Assembly: GCA_945643635.1 (NCBI GenBank)
Contig: CALZFC010000005.1
Coordinates: forward strand, 2,775,001 to 2,839,000
Length of the DNA: 64,000 bases
Direction: 5' to 3'
Source of the DNA: Allodiplogaster sudhausi
Lineage: Eukaryota; Nematoda; Chromadorea; Rhabditida; Diplogasteridae
In this document: positions 48,036 through 60,138 of the stretch, piece after piece
Layout of the letters: every line of letters starts with the position of its first letter
Numbering within the stretch: position 1 is the first letter of the stretch
Program-made: the position numbers and the translations under genes
Notes under the pieces: model-generated
What the model saw: only the letters and a program-made list of their open reading frames with translations
Told to the model about the DNA's origin: nothing
Databases searched by the model: none

Positions 48036-51000
48036 TCACTTACGCTGTGACGGTCTTCTGCTGCGTTTCTGAAGAGCTCGCACATTATTATATTGAATTG
48101 AAGTGGAGAATCAAACTACACGATTAAAATTGAAGTTCATAAACTCGAAAGTTGAATAGTTTAGTAGCATTCAGGGCTGATTAGTGATTCAAAATGGCAA
48201 TGGAATCGCAGTGAATTCACCTGTCCCGTTGGCACAGCCCCGGGCGTGCTGCCATTAGCGGAAGCACGCGCATAAAAGAGCTTCTGCTCACTCCGGAAGC
48301 GGTCCTTGTCCCGGGCTTGGAGTTGGAAGTATCTGGACGTGACGAGAGAGAGATCAATTTATAAGCATTCTTACAATCCGCACTTCATTCAGTAGCATGG
48401 TTCGACGAAAAGGTAAAGTATTAATTAAACGAAATTTTAATTGACTTTGACTTGTCGGGGAGATCTCGCCAGTTGCAGTAGACTTTTAGCATGACATCCT
48501 CTTCTGAGATCGTTGGATGGAACTTTCGGAGCTGAATAAGTCTTTGAAGTGTACAGAGAAGTAAGAAGCAAAATTTAATGGAAAATTGCTCCTAACCTTA
48601 AGAAAATAAGAGCACAAAGATGGAAAGAACCTTGTCATATTCCTCGAGGACGAAGAAAGAGTAAGCCTTCCTGCCAGGCACGGGTCGGCATTCGCTCCTC
48701 GCCCACGCAGCCAGCTCTGCCTCGTAGCGGCGCTTGTCTTCTTCGTGCTGCATCTCGTAGCGAGACTTGTCTGGCAGTCTGAAGAATATCAAGCATGCAC
48801 TTTCTCACTCGCAATATCAAATTTTTTTTAATGATCAGCTTAACGAAAGAAAGTTTAGCCCTAACAAATAAAGAAAACGGAATAATACTTATTCAAAGAG
48901 CTGACTTCATCCATTCGCTTTTGAGCAGAGCGCCGAATTCACCTCCGTTACAATCCAGTTCTCCGTTGTTCCTCTTGGCGCGCATCTCTCCCACGAAACA
49001 GAGATAAGCGGATATCACCTGTAGGCAAATCACAAAATAAAAATAAAACATATTAACAAGCATATTATAATATTGCATAATATGTATAATAAAAACATTT
49101 TTTAAACCTGTCTTGGAGCATTGGGGTCACGATTTACGCGACTGCAGCCTTTCTCCGCGATTTCTAAAATAATTGTACCATTTTCATATTGTACGTTTCT
49201 TTATCTCGTAAATTTCGAAAAATAAACAAATGAATGTTAAAGTAACGCACTCTCCGGCTTGCTTCGCTTCGTGTTCTTGCGGATTGTTGAGATGGAAGGA
49301 GAGCAAATGGGCGGCTCGTCACAGAATGGATCTTGGAAGGAAGGAGAGAGAGAAGTGCCGTGGAGAAGGCTGAAATCAAACGTTGTAGTAGTTATCGTTC
49401 CTAAGGATCTTTTCTTGCAATCAAGTGAAGCAAACAAAATTGTTCGACATAAAAATTAAAATATCGAAATAGGGATTCGTACTGTGCATCTCCTCTCGCC
49501 AGAATGGCGGCGATGTCAATGGTGCTGGCGGTCCCTCCAGCAGCGTCCATCATGAGGAAGTCGTCCTCATCTCCCCCTCCCTCCGGGGACGCGGCCGAGA
49601 AGGCATTCGTGGAGGAGAGTGCAGCGGCGGCCGCAGCCATGGCTGACGCAGTCGACCGCTGCTCGCACTCTCGCATGATGCGAAGAAGAGGGTTGTCATC
49701 GGAGCTGCTGCAACTCACGCATTTAAGCAACAAAAGGTCAACAAAATCTAATTAGGGTCAAAGTTAAAGAAAGAACCCTAAAACAGAAGAAACGTTATAA
49801 CGAACCCATCGTCAAAGTCTTCTTCCATGTTCTGGTCGATAGTTGGTGAGATTCGAACAATATTCTTCGGTTCTTCTTTCACGACGTTGCCATTCTGAGA
49901 AGGAGGCGGCGACGGGTGGAAATGACTGGAAACTTTTAGTTACAAAAAAGGACTGATCTGCATAATTTGTGTATGAAAAGTATAGAGGAAACAGCACCCG
50001 TCAGCGTCAGTTAAACGAACTCATATACAAACTTGATGATCCAAAAATTTTTAATATATAAAAAAAATTATAAACAAACTGTACGCACAGGGTTTGGATA
50101 TTACGGCCGGAGTCAGAAGACGGAGAAGCGGATGCGTTTGCTGAAGGAGTCGATCTCGTGTATGCCCCGTTGGCTTTTCTCTTTTTTGCTCCAACGAGAG
50201 GAGCGGGGCCAGGCTGAAACGGCGCTGATGGCGCAGGCGCCAGGACTCTGAAACATTAGGAAATTTTATGTTTAATTTACAAAGTAAAAATTATCTGCGT
50301 AGTTTATGTTGCAGCTTCATAAGGAAAGACAAAAAAAATTAAATGAGAGAAGTAGAAAAGAACCTCGTTGGAAGCGGCCTGAGCAGTGGCGACGCCTGCG
50401 AGGAGAAGGGCACGGAAGTGGAGATGGGCAACTCCTTCCTGATCTGTGCAGGCAGGCCAGAGATGTGCACGAGAAGAGCGTCGCCCACGATGGCCACGAG
50501 TCTCTCCGTGTCGCAGGCAGCGCGGCTTCTCTCCCGCATCAAACGACGCAGAGTCGAGATCGACTCGCGGGACGAGGCCGACTCCTATGAAATTGATGCG
50601 TCTGCTTGTCTTTTCCTTTTAAAATTACATTTATTTTATTTTATTTTAAAAAAAACAAGCTTTTACCTTGTCTTCTCCAGCGATCATCCACAGTAGATTC
50701 GAGCAAATCTGCCTGAGGATCGGCACCATAGGCTCGGAGGACTGCGTGAAATGAGGAGAGGAGACGACCTTGAAAGGGATCTTCAGAGATGACCTCTCCT
50801 ATGACTCGTTTCACAGAACTGATAGCTCTGACCTAAGGCCTTGTCTTAATTAATCAAGGCCGCGGCAAAGGGCGTAAGAGTGAGTTTGAGTGACAGCCTG
50901 CTATCTTAGCAAAACTAGATTGAAGTCGTTTTCTTCCAAATTACATAAGGTAAAATACGGATATGCCTTGATTTGATAATATTTTTATCATGTGCCGACA

Positions 51001-51110
51001 AAAATGTGTCTATATTTGCTGTCATTCATGCAAAACATTCACGAGGAAGAAACCTCGTCAAGTCGGTCGACAACCATATCGCGCAATTGTGACGAACAAT
51101 CGTCTTCCAT
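48036..51110 (-). CDS. Nuclear protein with two HMG boxes
   Basis: Thirteen exons (51110-51054, 50798-50667, 50584-50364, 50247-50089, 49925-49806, 49707-49483, 49369-49251, 49163-49108, 49018-48906, 48778-48631, 48531-48452, 48332-48221, 48068-48036) join in phase to 524 aa. The N-terminal ~140 residues are helical and unrecognised (PMVPILRQICSNLLWMIAGE, LRRLMRERSRAACDTERLV). Then come a basic GAKKRKANG stretch, a VKEEP site fitting a sumoylation consensus, an Ala-rich acidic segment, and HMG box 1: RDPNAPRQVISAYLCFVGEM ... LPDKSRYEMQHEEDKRRYEA. A shorter box 2 follows (GRKAYSFFVLEEYDK, ISEEDVMLKVYCNWRDLPDK, YFQLQARDKDRF). The tail KRSRRPSQRK is basic. HMG boxes bend DNA; a chromatin or transcription role is inferred. 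The last small exon is the least certain. Confidence 0.78.
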
Positions 51111-51549
51111 GACAAGACAGGAAAGTCCCTCGGTGGAAGACTTCTTCCCAGATGAGAGAGAGCACTGAGCACAAGGTTATTCTATAACATCAGATGATCA
51201 CTTAGTCAACAAGTCATTCTGAATCGCACATGCAGTGAAAGTATCTAAGTGCTTTCAATAATGCGAAAAGAGTCCAACAAATTCATTCGGTTCAAATATA
51301 TTCCTTTAGAAAAGGCCAATGTACATATGTATGTTCATCTGCATAACATGGATGCTATTTATGTCATTACAAAGTAAGAATTTTATTTTCGTTGCATTTT
51401 TTTGAGCTATTAGCGATACCGAAATGAACTTGTGAATGAGGATTTCGCGCATATACACATGTTGAACTTATGGTTAGAAGCCAAATTAATTTCAACAGCA
51501 CTCATTCCCTTCTTTCCTCCTTCTGCATTCTCACTTGCGCTTGTGCGCT

Positions 51550-51581
<32 letters not shown>

Positions 51582-51953
51582 ATGCAAACACATACAAATT
51601 CTTACTTCGAAGTAGTATCTAACCTTAAACATTCAAATGTGAAAATGAATAAATATGGCAGCTCACGCCAACTTCGGAAGTATGCAGTGGAAGCAACAGA
51701 ATGGTGGACCGATTGAATGAGAGAGAGAGAGAAACGTGCAGAGAAAAAGAGAGATGCAAGGCATGGCCAGGACAGGGCAGCCAGGACTGCTATATTGATT
51801 CTGGCCGAGGCCGGCGAAGCCCAATTCACTCTCTTCAGGTCGTGGCATTTAGGGCTTGCGGGACGAGGCATAGAGAGGACCTGGAGAGAGCGCAGCAGAG
51901 ATGGAGAAGAGACTTAGGGGCGAAATAGGAAGAGAGAGATAGAGAAAGACAGT

Positions 51954-52003
<50 letters not shown>

Positions 52004-52232
52004 TAATACGCTGTGGAGAACGACAGGAAAGGAAAAACTGACAATTCCAGCCCGCAAAACGGGCAACTTGGAACGGGAGAGGAGCAGAACTTACAGTCGG
52101 CCATGAGCCATGACTGGAGAAGAGAGAAAGAGAAGGTGATAAGTAGTGTAATAGATTGAGAACTTTCTCGCTTCATTCTCCTCCATGCGGTTTCACACAA
52201 ATGTTGGTAGAAAAAGGAGAAGACGCGAGATG

Positions 52233-52276
<44 letters not shown>

Positions 52277-52532
52277 GGAGGGAGTGAGAGAGAATGGAAG
52301 AGAGCATGAACGAGTGAAAGAGAAAGAGAGCAAAATCGCACAGGCCTGCCGAGAATGTCAAAACGCGCCATTCTCCTGCGCACTTCACTCCTTTGAGCTT
52401 CTGAAATCTCTTCTTGCTTTTGCCCGTGTCCTCTTTATCTCTTCTCGTTTGTCGTCCCTGTTCCCTACTTCTCTCTCACTCTCTCTCTTACTCTCTCTTT
52501 CTATCTCGCTCTCTCTCCCTCTCTCTCTCTCT

Positions 52533-52574
<42 letters not shown>

Positions 52575-54794
52575 CTTCTCGCCCTTGAGCTCATGACTTC
52601 TCTCCCTCTCTCTGTCTCTCTCTCGGGAAGCTAACATAGCCTGGGTGCTCCTCCTTCAAGCATGTCTCCTCCACCGTTTTAAGAGGGGGTCGTGTCTTCT
52701 GTGGCGGGCGACCGCAGAGGAGAGAGGACAAGCTTGTTGACTGTACGAGAGGGAATGTAGCAGTTGAGAGAGTGAGAGAGAGAGTGAGAGAGAGAGTGGG
52801 AGAGAGAGAGTGGGAGAGAGAGTGAGAGAGAGAGTGGGAGAGAGAGTGGGAGAGAGACAGAGCAGGCAATGAGAGGGATAACGATGATGGGCTGAGGAGA
52901 GAGGGAGAATGTACACAGTCAGTCCGGAGACTCTGGGACTTGGTCCGAGAGAGTCTTCTCTCATTGAGCTGAGGGATTGGCGCGGGAGCGAGGAGACAGG
53001 CAACTCGTGATATGATGATAAGCGAGAGGCGCACATCAGTTAAGAGACGACAGTTTTTAAGATTTCATTATTGAAACACCGTCAAAGAACTCGACTATAG
53101 CGGCGGTTGAAGGTGAAACAGCCAGCAGAGGGGGGATACCTTCACTAGTAACAGATAACTTACTTGTACATTACATTGTGAGAGAGAAAGGATCTTCCTT
53201 AACAGGGCCAAATCTGTTTGAGCGGATGGAGGAAACGTGCTTTGAGCCAGCGAACGAAGGAATAGAGACGGCGTTTGTCTATGTCAGTCTGAACAGGACT
53301 GGACGAATGATCATCTCCACTTCTCCCCCTTCTCTCTCTCTCTCTCTCTCTCTCTCCCTCTCCGCCAACTACAACCAGCGCCACCCGACCATCTGCAGGC
53401 CCCGCCCTATGCCCTCTCCCACCGTTTGCACCCCTTTGCTCCCACTCCATGGCTTCCGTTGAGCCGGCGCTCATCAGGAGATAGTGTGTCTTCGGTGAAG
53501 CAGGAGAAAGAACGTGAAAGGGAGGAAGGGGAGGGATTCAGGGAAAGAGAGACAGAGAAAGAGGATGGGATAGGGAGAGAGAACGACTAGGTCCTCGAGG
53601 GTTCGTCCCCATTCTCTTGCTCGTCTCGGTAGCTTTCTCGAATCTCGTCCGTTATCTCTTTCTCTCTGGAAATCTCTCCTCTCCCTCTCTTAGACACGGC
53701 GCATGGTCGCACTGTGTATGAGGCGCCACGAGGACATTTGCAGGCTAGCAGCCGAGGTGATCGGGCTGATTAGACAGATAAGTTTAGTCTGCAGATTCAT
53801 GCATCGGGGGGGGGGGGTTGGAAGGGCCCTGTTATCCCCCCACTGATCAAGTCATGTGAATGCAGTTGTACTCGGGCAGGCATGGCAAACGATTATCGTT
53901 GCGGATGTGGAAGAAAAAGAGAGAGAGAGAGAAAGAGAGAGAGAAGAGGATAAGGGAGAGGTCTTTTCGGCTCTTCATCCCAAGCAGGCTGGGGTGATAA
54001 AGGGCGTCTCTCTGACCCTTGAGCTATCAGCCATCGGAGTGTCTCTCCTCTCTCTCTGGTTTTGACTCTCATGGCCATGACCACAAATCGGTTATGGCTT
54101 GCTTGTGGTAGCTGATAATGATGAGCCTACTCTTCCCTTGCTAGACAGTGATACGGAATGTTTACAACTCATCGTATAGAGTAATTATTGCCACATGTCT
54201 AGTGGAAATCGCGAGATCTTTAATTACCGTGCTCTTCAAAATCATTTGAAAGACCTTAAAACTCTGCCATAATGAAGTACGAATTTCGCCGAGATCAAAA
54301 GATGTAGAAGAATGTATGTAAAGGTGTACATAAAGAAAAGCTAAAAGATAATGTGCATAGTTACATAAGTACATATCTTATAGTTGTAAGACTCATAAAA
54401 TATTTTTTTCACGAAGTATTGTGTACGATGAAAGTGGTGACGCTTCTCATGAAGTTAGTCTTAAGGGTCTTTTCCTAGTTCATTCTTGATTCCATAAGTC
54501 TTTCCTAGTTCCCCTGCAGTCCTCATTCTAAGACAGTTGCTAGGCCGGAAACGGTAGCAGTCGTCGTGCACCTCGAAATGGCCGGCCCGCCTCGTAAACA
54601 ATCGCCCGGCTGTCCTTGAATGCGCGTGAAAATACATATGAAAACGAACTTGTCTCCCTCTTCTTCTTCTCCATCTTCGCCATCACTCAGCAGTCTCTGT
54701 TAACAGAGTCTCTCCGTTCTCCCTTCTCAAATTCTCACTTCGGCACATTCCAACACTGTAATGAGCCGCCCATCTTCTTTTCATTTCCTCTCTT

Positions 54795-54833
<39 letters not shown>

Positions 54834-56273
54834 CTCTCTTCTCTCTCCTCTCTCACTTCTGGTCATATTAACGAGTCGCTCCTCTACCAAGGCAGAGCAG
54901 CAGCTCATGTGTTATGTGTGATGTGCGCGAAGAAGACAAAAAGGGAGGGGTGATAGAGGTTGTGGTTGGAAGGGGGAGGGGAGACAGGAGAGAGACTTGC
55001 TGACCGGAGAGGGCTGACTTCGATGAAGGAGTAAGAGTGAGACAATTCAACTTCTTTTTCCATGGCCAGAGTAGAGGGGGATGCTGCTATCACACCAATC
55101 AGGCAAGTTGCTGCGGCTGGCCCGAGCCCGTCACGCAAGTCAGATCATCACCCCCCCCCCTTCTTCTCTCTCCCCCCTCTGCCCCCTCCCCTTGTCCCTA
55201 TCACTCTGCACCAGTCAACCCCTACCTCGTATCACTGACACTGCGCAACTCGCCACAACAAGCAAAGGAAAGATGTATCGCTGTGCCAATGCACACGGAC
55301 AGGGCCGGGGCCGCGAACTGGTAACTGACTGGCTGGCTGGCTACGGTCAGGGCCGCCCAGCCAATGCCAACAAGACTTTCAGCCAATAAAACAGAAACAC
55401 TCTCATAAATTGAAGCGGAGAAAAAGGAACGAAGAAAGACTTGGGCTCTTCTCGCTTCCGCTCTCTTTCTCTCCCAACCCCCCCTCTCTCTCTCTTTCCC
55501 TCTCTTTCTCTCTCTATGTCTCTCTCCCTCGTTTTCTGCTCAAAAGGTCAATTATCGGAAAGTAAGAAATGATATCAGTCAGTCATTTGAGAGACATTAT
55601 GTGTTAATGAAATGAGCGAGCCTCGTTTCGAACCAAGGAGAGCGATCTGAACTTTTTCAACGAATGTGGATATTAATTACATCAATATTTGAAAGAAACG
55701 GTTTTCGCTTTCCTCAGAAACGATAGCAGTCTTCGGTTAAGGAGCATGAAACACATTTTTGCATGACTTAATATGAACAATAGTCTGTGTAAGCTCATCA
55801 GCGGAGCATTTCCGAGAAGAAAGATTCAAAAGCCGAATGGTCAGCTGATGGTGAAAGAGAAATTTGCGTACAAAAAATGCCAGTTTAATATTCCGGATGA
55901 GTTAGGTTTTGGTATAAAATATTTATGTATTTTGTTCGTCTGAAAAAGTATGTAGATACTATGAATGCAAACCATTGTTTTCACCCGATGCACCTCTTTT
56001 CACATAGCTGTGGAGCGCTCTCTGTAAATTTCCCGCAGTTCCGTATAAGCTTTTCTTACATGCTGTTTAAAATTGTTTCTTATACATATTTCTTCCTTAT
56101 GAAAACTTCTTGTCTCATCCCAATTTTAAAACATACATTAATTTTATCAATTTTTAATTAGATTTTTGATTAAAATGATGAAGGAAAACGAATTTAAGAT
56201 AGCTTTCTGAATAGCATTAATTCGAAATATTCATTCAATACAATTTTCAAATGAGCTGGTTCAGGAACAAGCG
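51111..56273. other. Long GA/TC-rich region without a convincing gene
   Basis: More than 5 kb. GA-rich plus-strand tracts (51550-51585, 51945-52005, 52235-52345, 52760-52860, 53915-53950) alternate with TC-rich ones (52470-52625, 53330-53360, 54790-54870, 55440-55530). The many open frames are low-complexity readings (Ser/Leu or Arg/Glu repeats). Several G/C-rich islands (51750-51900, 53370-53470, 55060-55380) are not repetitive and could hold untranslated exons or regulatory DNA, but no splice-consistent protein emerged. Confidence 0.6.
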
Positions 56274-56754
56274 TTAGTGTGGGGCAGAGTCAGTCGTTTC
56301 GGCTGTCTCTTGCGGGGGCGGAGCTTCCTCGAGTTGGTTCCAGAATTTGGTGCCTAGGCTCTTGCCAGAGTAGTCTACCCCATGTAGCTTGTCGAGTCTC
56401 TTCGCCCGTAGAAGCTCTCCTGCATCCCGCCTCCGCCGCCCCAGACTCCCTCCGAGGCCCACGGAGCCTCCCGTCCGCATTCCAGCCCCGAGGATTCCTG
56501 GCGCAATCGTGCCTCCGTACACATCGCCGTAGCTGTTTCCTATGAAGAATCAAAGAATTTTATTATAATGGTTATTATAATTAGAAAATGCCACGCACAA
56601 TACTGTACTGAACTGTATATTTTGAACATTAAAAAGACAAACCAGAAAGCTGCCCTTGGCCTGAGAAGAGATTGCCAAGAAGGCCACCATCGGGAGTGGC
56701 AAAGGAACAAGAGAAGAGTGCAAGCAGCAGGAGAAGAGAGAAAGTCGCCTTCAT
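56274..56754 (-). CDS. Small secreted Gly-rich precursor, copy 1
   Basis: Two exons (56754-56643 and 56539-56274) give 125 aa. A signal peptide (MKATFSLLLLLALFSCSFA) is followed by NSYGDVYGGTIAPGILGAGM, a Gly-rich run, a tetrabasic GRRRRDAG site, LLRAKRLDKLHGVDYSGKSL, and an acidic Pro-rich end (KFWNQLEEAPPPQE). The tetrabasic and KR sites are typical of furin-type processing, so a peptide or cuticle precursor is plausible. The gene is related to the next one at 58.1-59.3 kb. Family and function are not recognised. Confidence 0.7.
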
Positions 56755-58082
56755 GTCAGAGTTCGGGTACCGATAAGTTGAAGCTTCTAAACTCGATGCT
56801 TGTCCACTCCCACCGGGTCTCTTTTATACAACTCGAACCATGATCTCTCTCTATCTCTCTCTTTCTCACTCTCTCTCTCTCTCGCTCTCTCTCTTTCTGT
56901 CTGTCTGTCTCTCTCTCTCTGACGGACTTCGGATTAACGTAAGGACAGCCATGAAGTCGGCAGATTATTTTCGATAAATTCAGCCGTACATTGCCGAAAT
57001 GTGTGATGCTGGCTGCTGTACTCCGTGGATCAGCACTCTATGAGGACATCAAATTCAAAATTAATGGCTCATTTCAATCAAAGCTATTTCTGTCCTATGT
57101 AACTAAATTGCACTAAATGAAGAATTCTCTGTTTGATGGCCTAATAAATAGTACTCGGAGTTAATAATAGTGAAGCAAGAGTATTGCTTATCTGCAGTCA
57201 GCTTAGTCAAGGTTGATCTATGACTTGTAGACGGATTCTGCACTAAAATTCTCATTCAAGGTTCTTTACTAAAATAAAGCAACCGTCATGATGGGCCTTT
57301 TTCTACCCGTTTGATATCTTTTTTCCCATGGGTTTTCAAATCAACTTTTAAATTAAAGGAGACGATATGGGAAAAACTCCAACCACTAAGTCTCTGATAG
57401 ATTGGTAAAAAGTACGGTGTAAACAAATTGTGCTACCGTCCCTCGCCTCTCTCCATAGAGACTTGAGCTTACACAACTGGTGTGGGAGCCGGCGTGTTAA
57501 GCAAATCCCGGCCTATGTTGGTTGCGCGCACATATGCATGCTCTTCAAGTGCGCGTCCAATGGTCACATTGGCCACTGTGTAGCTCTGCCAAAAAAATTT
57601 TTTGAAAAAGGAGTACTGTTAATTTTCTCGTGGTAGAGGTATTTTTTTCATAATAAAAAAAGAAAAATTCCATAATATCCCTTCACTTTGTTTTTTGTGT
57701 TTATCGTGAAAGAGGAGTAGGCATTGTTTTGACATGAGGATTGCAAAGTAATTGAGCATGTTTTTCGTTGTCTTATGTTGCTTACATGCGTTAGCCATGC
57801 CGTTCTAATGGTCGATTATGCTTCCCAATATATTTCGATCTGTTGGCATAGTGATCCTGCCGCAGATTTGTTTTAAAAATAAATACAGCAGTTCTAAAAA
57901 TTGCCATTTATTCCGTGCGATAAGAAGAAAAAGAGCTTGAGAAACGAAACCCGCTCAAATACTCGTCACAGGCTATGCAATGCATGCTGCAAATAAAACT
58001 GTTTGAGCACCCACAAGAAACATAAAAATCAAATTTACAGTGGAAAGAGTAGAAGAATAGAAGAGCGAGAAACAATTTCGAA
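56755..58082. other. Intergenic stretch
   Basis: A TC-rich microsatellite (about 56840-56925) sits immediately upstream of the Gly-rich precursor gene. The rest is AT-rich with no supported gene. Confidence 0.6.
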
Positions 58083-59282
58083 CTAAGGAAAGGTTCCATA
58101 ACTGCCATCCGCGATTTTGTCACTCGAGTAGTGAATGACTCCATCGGGTTGAAGGGCGCCGTTGCCTCTGAGGGCGAAGGCGCCTCTGGCATAGGCGCCT
58201 TGCATGCCCTTACCAAATAGAGGAATCGGGGGCATTACGAAGGGAGGCAAAGGAGTTGGCAATCCGGGAAACAAGGGGAAGAACGGAATCACCCTCATGG
58301 GAGTCGTTGAAGGCTCCGATGTGGTTATGCTTTCAGGAGTTGCAGTGAATTCGATGGGACTTTCTGTGGAGGTTCACGAGATTTCACTTTCTTGGTCAGA
58401 AATCGTTGAAGTTATGCCACTGATTTTGGTCTCCGGGGTAACAAGATTCTCATCTTCCGCTGCAACAACTGCACATCCTACAGGAACCTCTCGCTTAGCT
58501 CGGTGCATTACACCGACCACCATCGGCTGAGATGAGCCCGGAAGATTTCTCAAAATGATAATTTGAGAAAATATGCGAACAGATATTAATGTAAATACGA
58601 TTTACTTAATTTGAAAAAGGAGGGTAACGTTTGCTAGATAACTTGCATTTCGACACTTGAGATGTGTGGTGGATTCGGCTTGGAGTCATCAGACGATGGA
58701 GCTGCTGTTGGATGAACAGTCGATGCGGTAGTTAAGACGTGAGCTGCCTCGGCAGCAGTTGGCTCTGGAGGAGGCGGTAAGGTCGTGGCAGCTGGCAGAT
58801 GTTCTTCAGTTGGCTGAGCCAAGTTCTCTAGCCGTCCCCAGAATCGTTCTGCCGGAGTAGTCAACGCCGAAGAGCTTGTCCATTCGCTTTCGGCGTCTTC
58901 GGCCGATAGAGGCCTAAAGGAATATTTATAACTTGGATGTTTTTTTTTAAATTGCGATAAAGTTTATTAGACAAGATCCTCGTGTACTAGTTCATGAGAT
59001 GTTATCTTACTTGTGCCCCGAGCGTTCCACCTGAACGGAAGCCAGCCCCGTAGACTCCTTTCGATATTGTGCCGCCATACACATCGCCATAGCCATTTGC
59101 TGCAAAAAACTATTTATTCTATTAAATTTAGAAAGCTAAAGAAAAATAAAGTAGGCGAGCGCAGAAAGAAAGCTATGCTTACCGCTGACGCTGCCAGCGG
59201 CTTTGAAGAGATTGCTGAAGGTTCCGTCTTCACTCGCCACAAGGGACACCATGGACAAGAGGGACAGAAGCGTCGTCTTCAT
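58083..59282 (-). CDS. Secreted Gly-rich precursor, copy 2, with apparent frameshift
   Basis: Exons 59282-59183, 59099-59011 and 58913 onward encode a signal peptide (MKTTLLSLLSMVSLVAS), NGYGDVYGGTISKGVYGAGF, then GRRRRKRMDKLFGVDYSG, parallel to copy 1. Read without a shift, the third exon stops at 58806 (98 aa). However, the homology to the KFWNQLEEAPPPQE end of copy 1 lies one frame away (RFWGRLENLAQPTEE). That frame continues through a Thr/Pro/Ala-rich region to 58643. Two further exons (58548-58421, 58363-58083) join in phase and end GDGSYGTFP-like at 58083. A single-base indel at about 58840-58850 would explain this. Either a short protein is made, the copy is damaged, or the sequence has an error. 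Confidence 0.6.
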
Positions 59283-59698
59283 CTTCTTCTCACTGGAGAG
59301 AACAGAAGTGGTCCACGATCTCGAGAATTGCTGGATAAATAAATACTGCTTCATTTTATGGCCTCCCCCTCCCTCTACAAAGTCAACTCTCGCTCGTCAC
59401 ATATCCGTTGTTATCCTTCAGCCCTTTGTGAGCTACATACATATGTACGTTCCATTTTCTCTCGTGCACGGACTCTTCCATTCTGTCAACTGTGAACATG
59501 AGGAGATTGAACTTGCAGCAAATCATGATTGTCTGTCCTTTTCAAGTTCATCGCTCCAGAGCGTGGATAAGTATTTCATAGTGCAGACTGCATGTATAAG
59601 TACTAATCTCTAACATCACAATATAATTGCGATTTTATTACCATGCTTCTATGCACGCTTGCTGCCGATCGCCCGTAATCGATGAGTCTGCTTATCAG

Positions 59699-59985
59699 CT
59701 ACTGATTGCTAGAAAAGTGTCGGAAGGAGAGCGAATGACTGCTTTTTGAACACTTACCGGGTAGAGATGCATGGCAGAGAAGAGGATACGTGACCAATAC
59801 ATAAAGGCCAAAGATTGAATATCGCACGTATCCACTGATATGATGGCAGCGGTCTTCTGCACGATACATCCTGGGTTGTAATAGAGTGATCGAAATGATA
59901 ACGTTGGTTTTGAGATTGACTTCAAACGCTGCGAGAGCAGAGCTACCGGGCAGCCATGCAATTTTGTCAGTCCCATCTTCTGCAT
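59699..59985 (-). CDS. Ambiguous hypothetical ORF
   Basis: Two overlapping minus-strand frames are open and end at a perfect donor (CCCG|GTAAGT at about 59757). One begins at an ATG (MQKMGLTKLHGCPVALL); the other reads through a hydrophobic stretch (SIFGLYVLVTYPLLCHA) but lacks an ATG. A short following exon is possible at about 59690-59640. Nothing is recognised. It may be an exon of an untranslated or very short gene. Confidence 0.25.
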
Positions 59986-60138
59986 CCACTCATTTTCTTC
60001 TTGAATAAAACTTTTCTAGCGTAAATTGGCTTTTTCTTACGTATGAAAGAGCTATAGTATGTAGGTCATACGATATACTTTCGGAGCGCTGGAATTATAA
60101 AGAAGTTTTTGTTCCATTTAGGGTATGCGGCTGCGTAT

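Noticed and set aside
51835..52634. Several long frames in the GA/TC-rich block
   Set aside because: They are Arg/Glu or Ser/Leu repeats, open on both strands, with no conserved domain or plausible splice partners.
58350..58420. In-frame TGA in the downstream part of Gly-rich precursor copy 2 taken as a second lesion
   Set aside because: A 57-59 base GT-AG intron (donor at 58420, acceptor at 58364) removes it and keeps phase.
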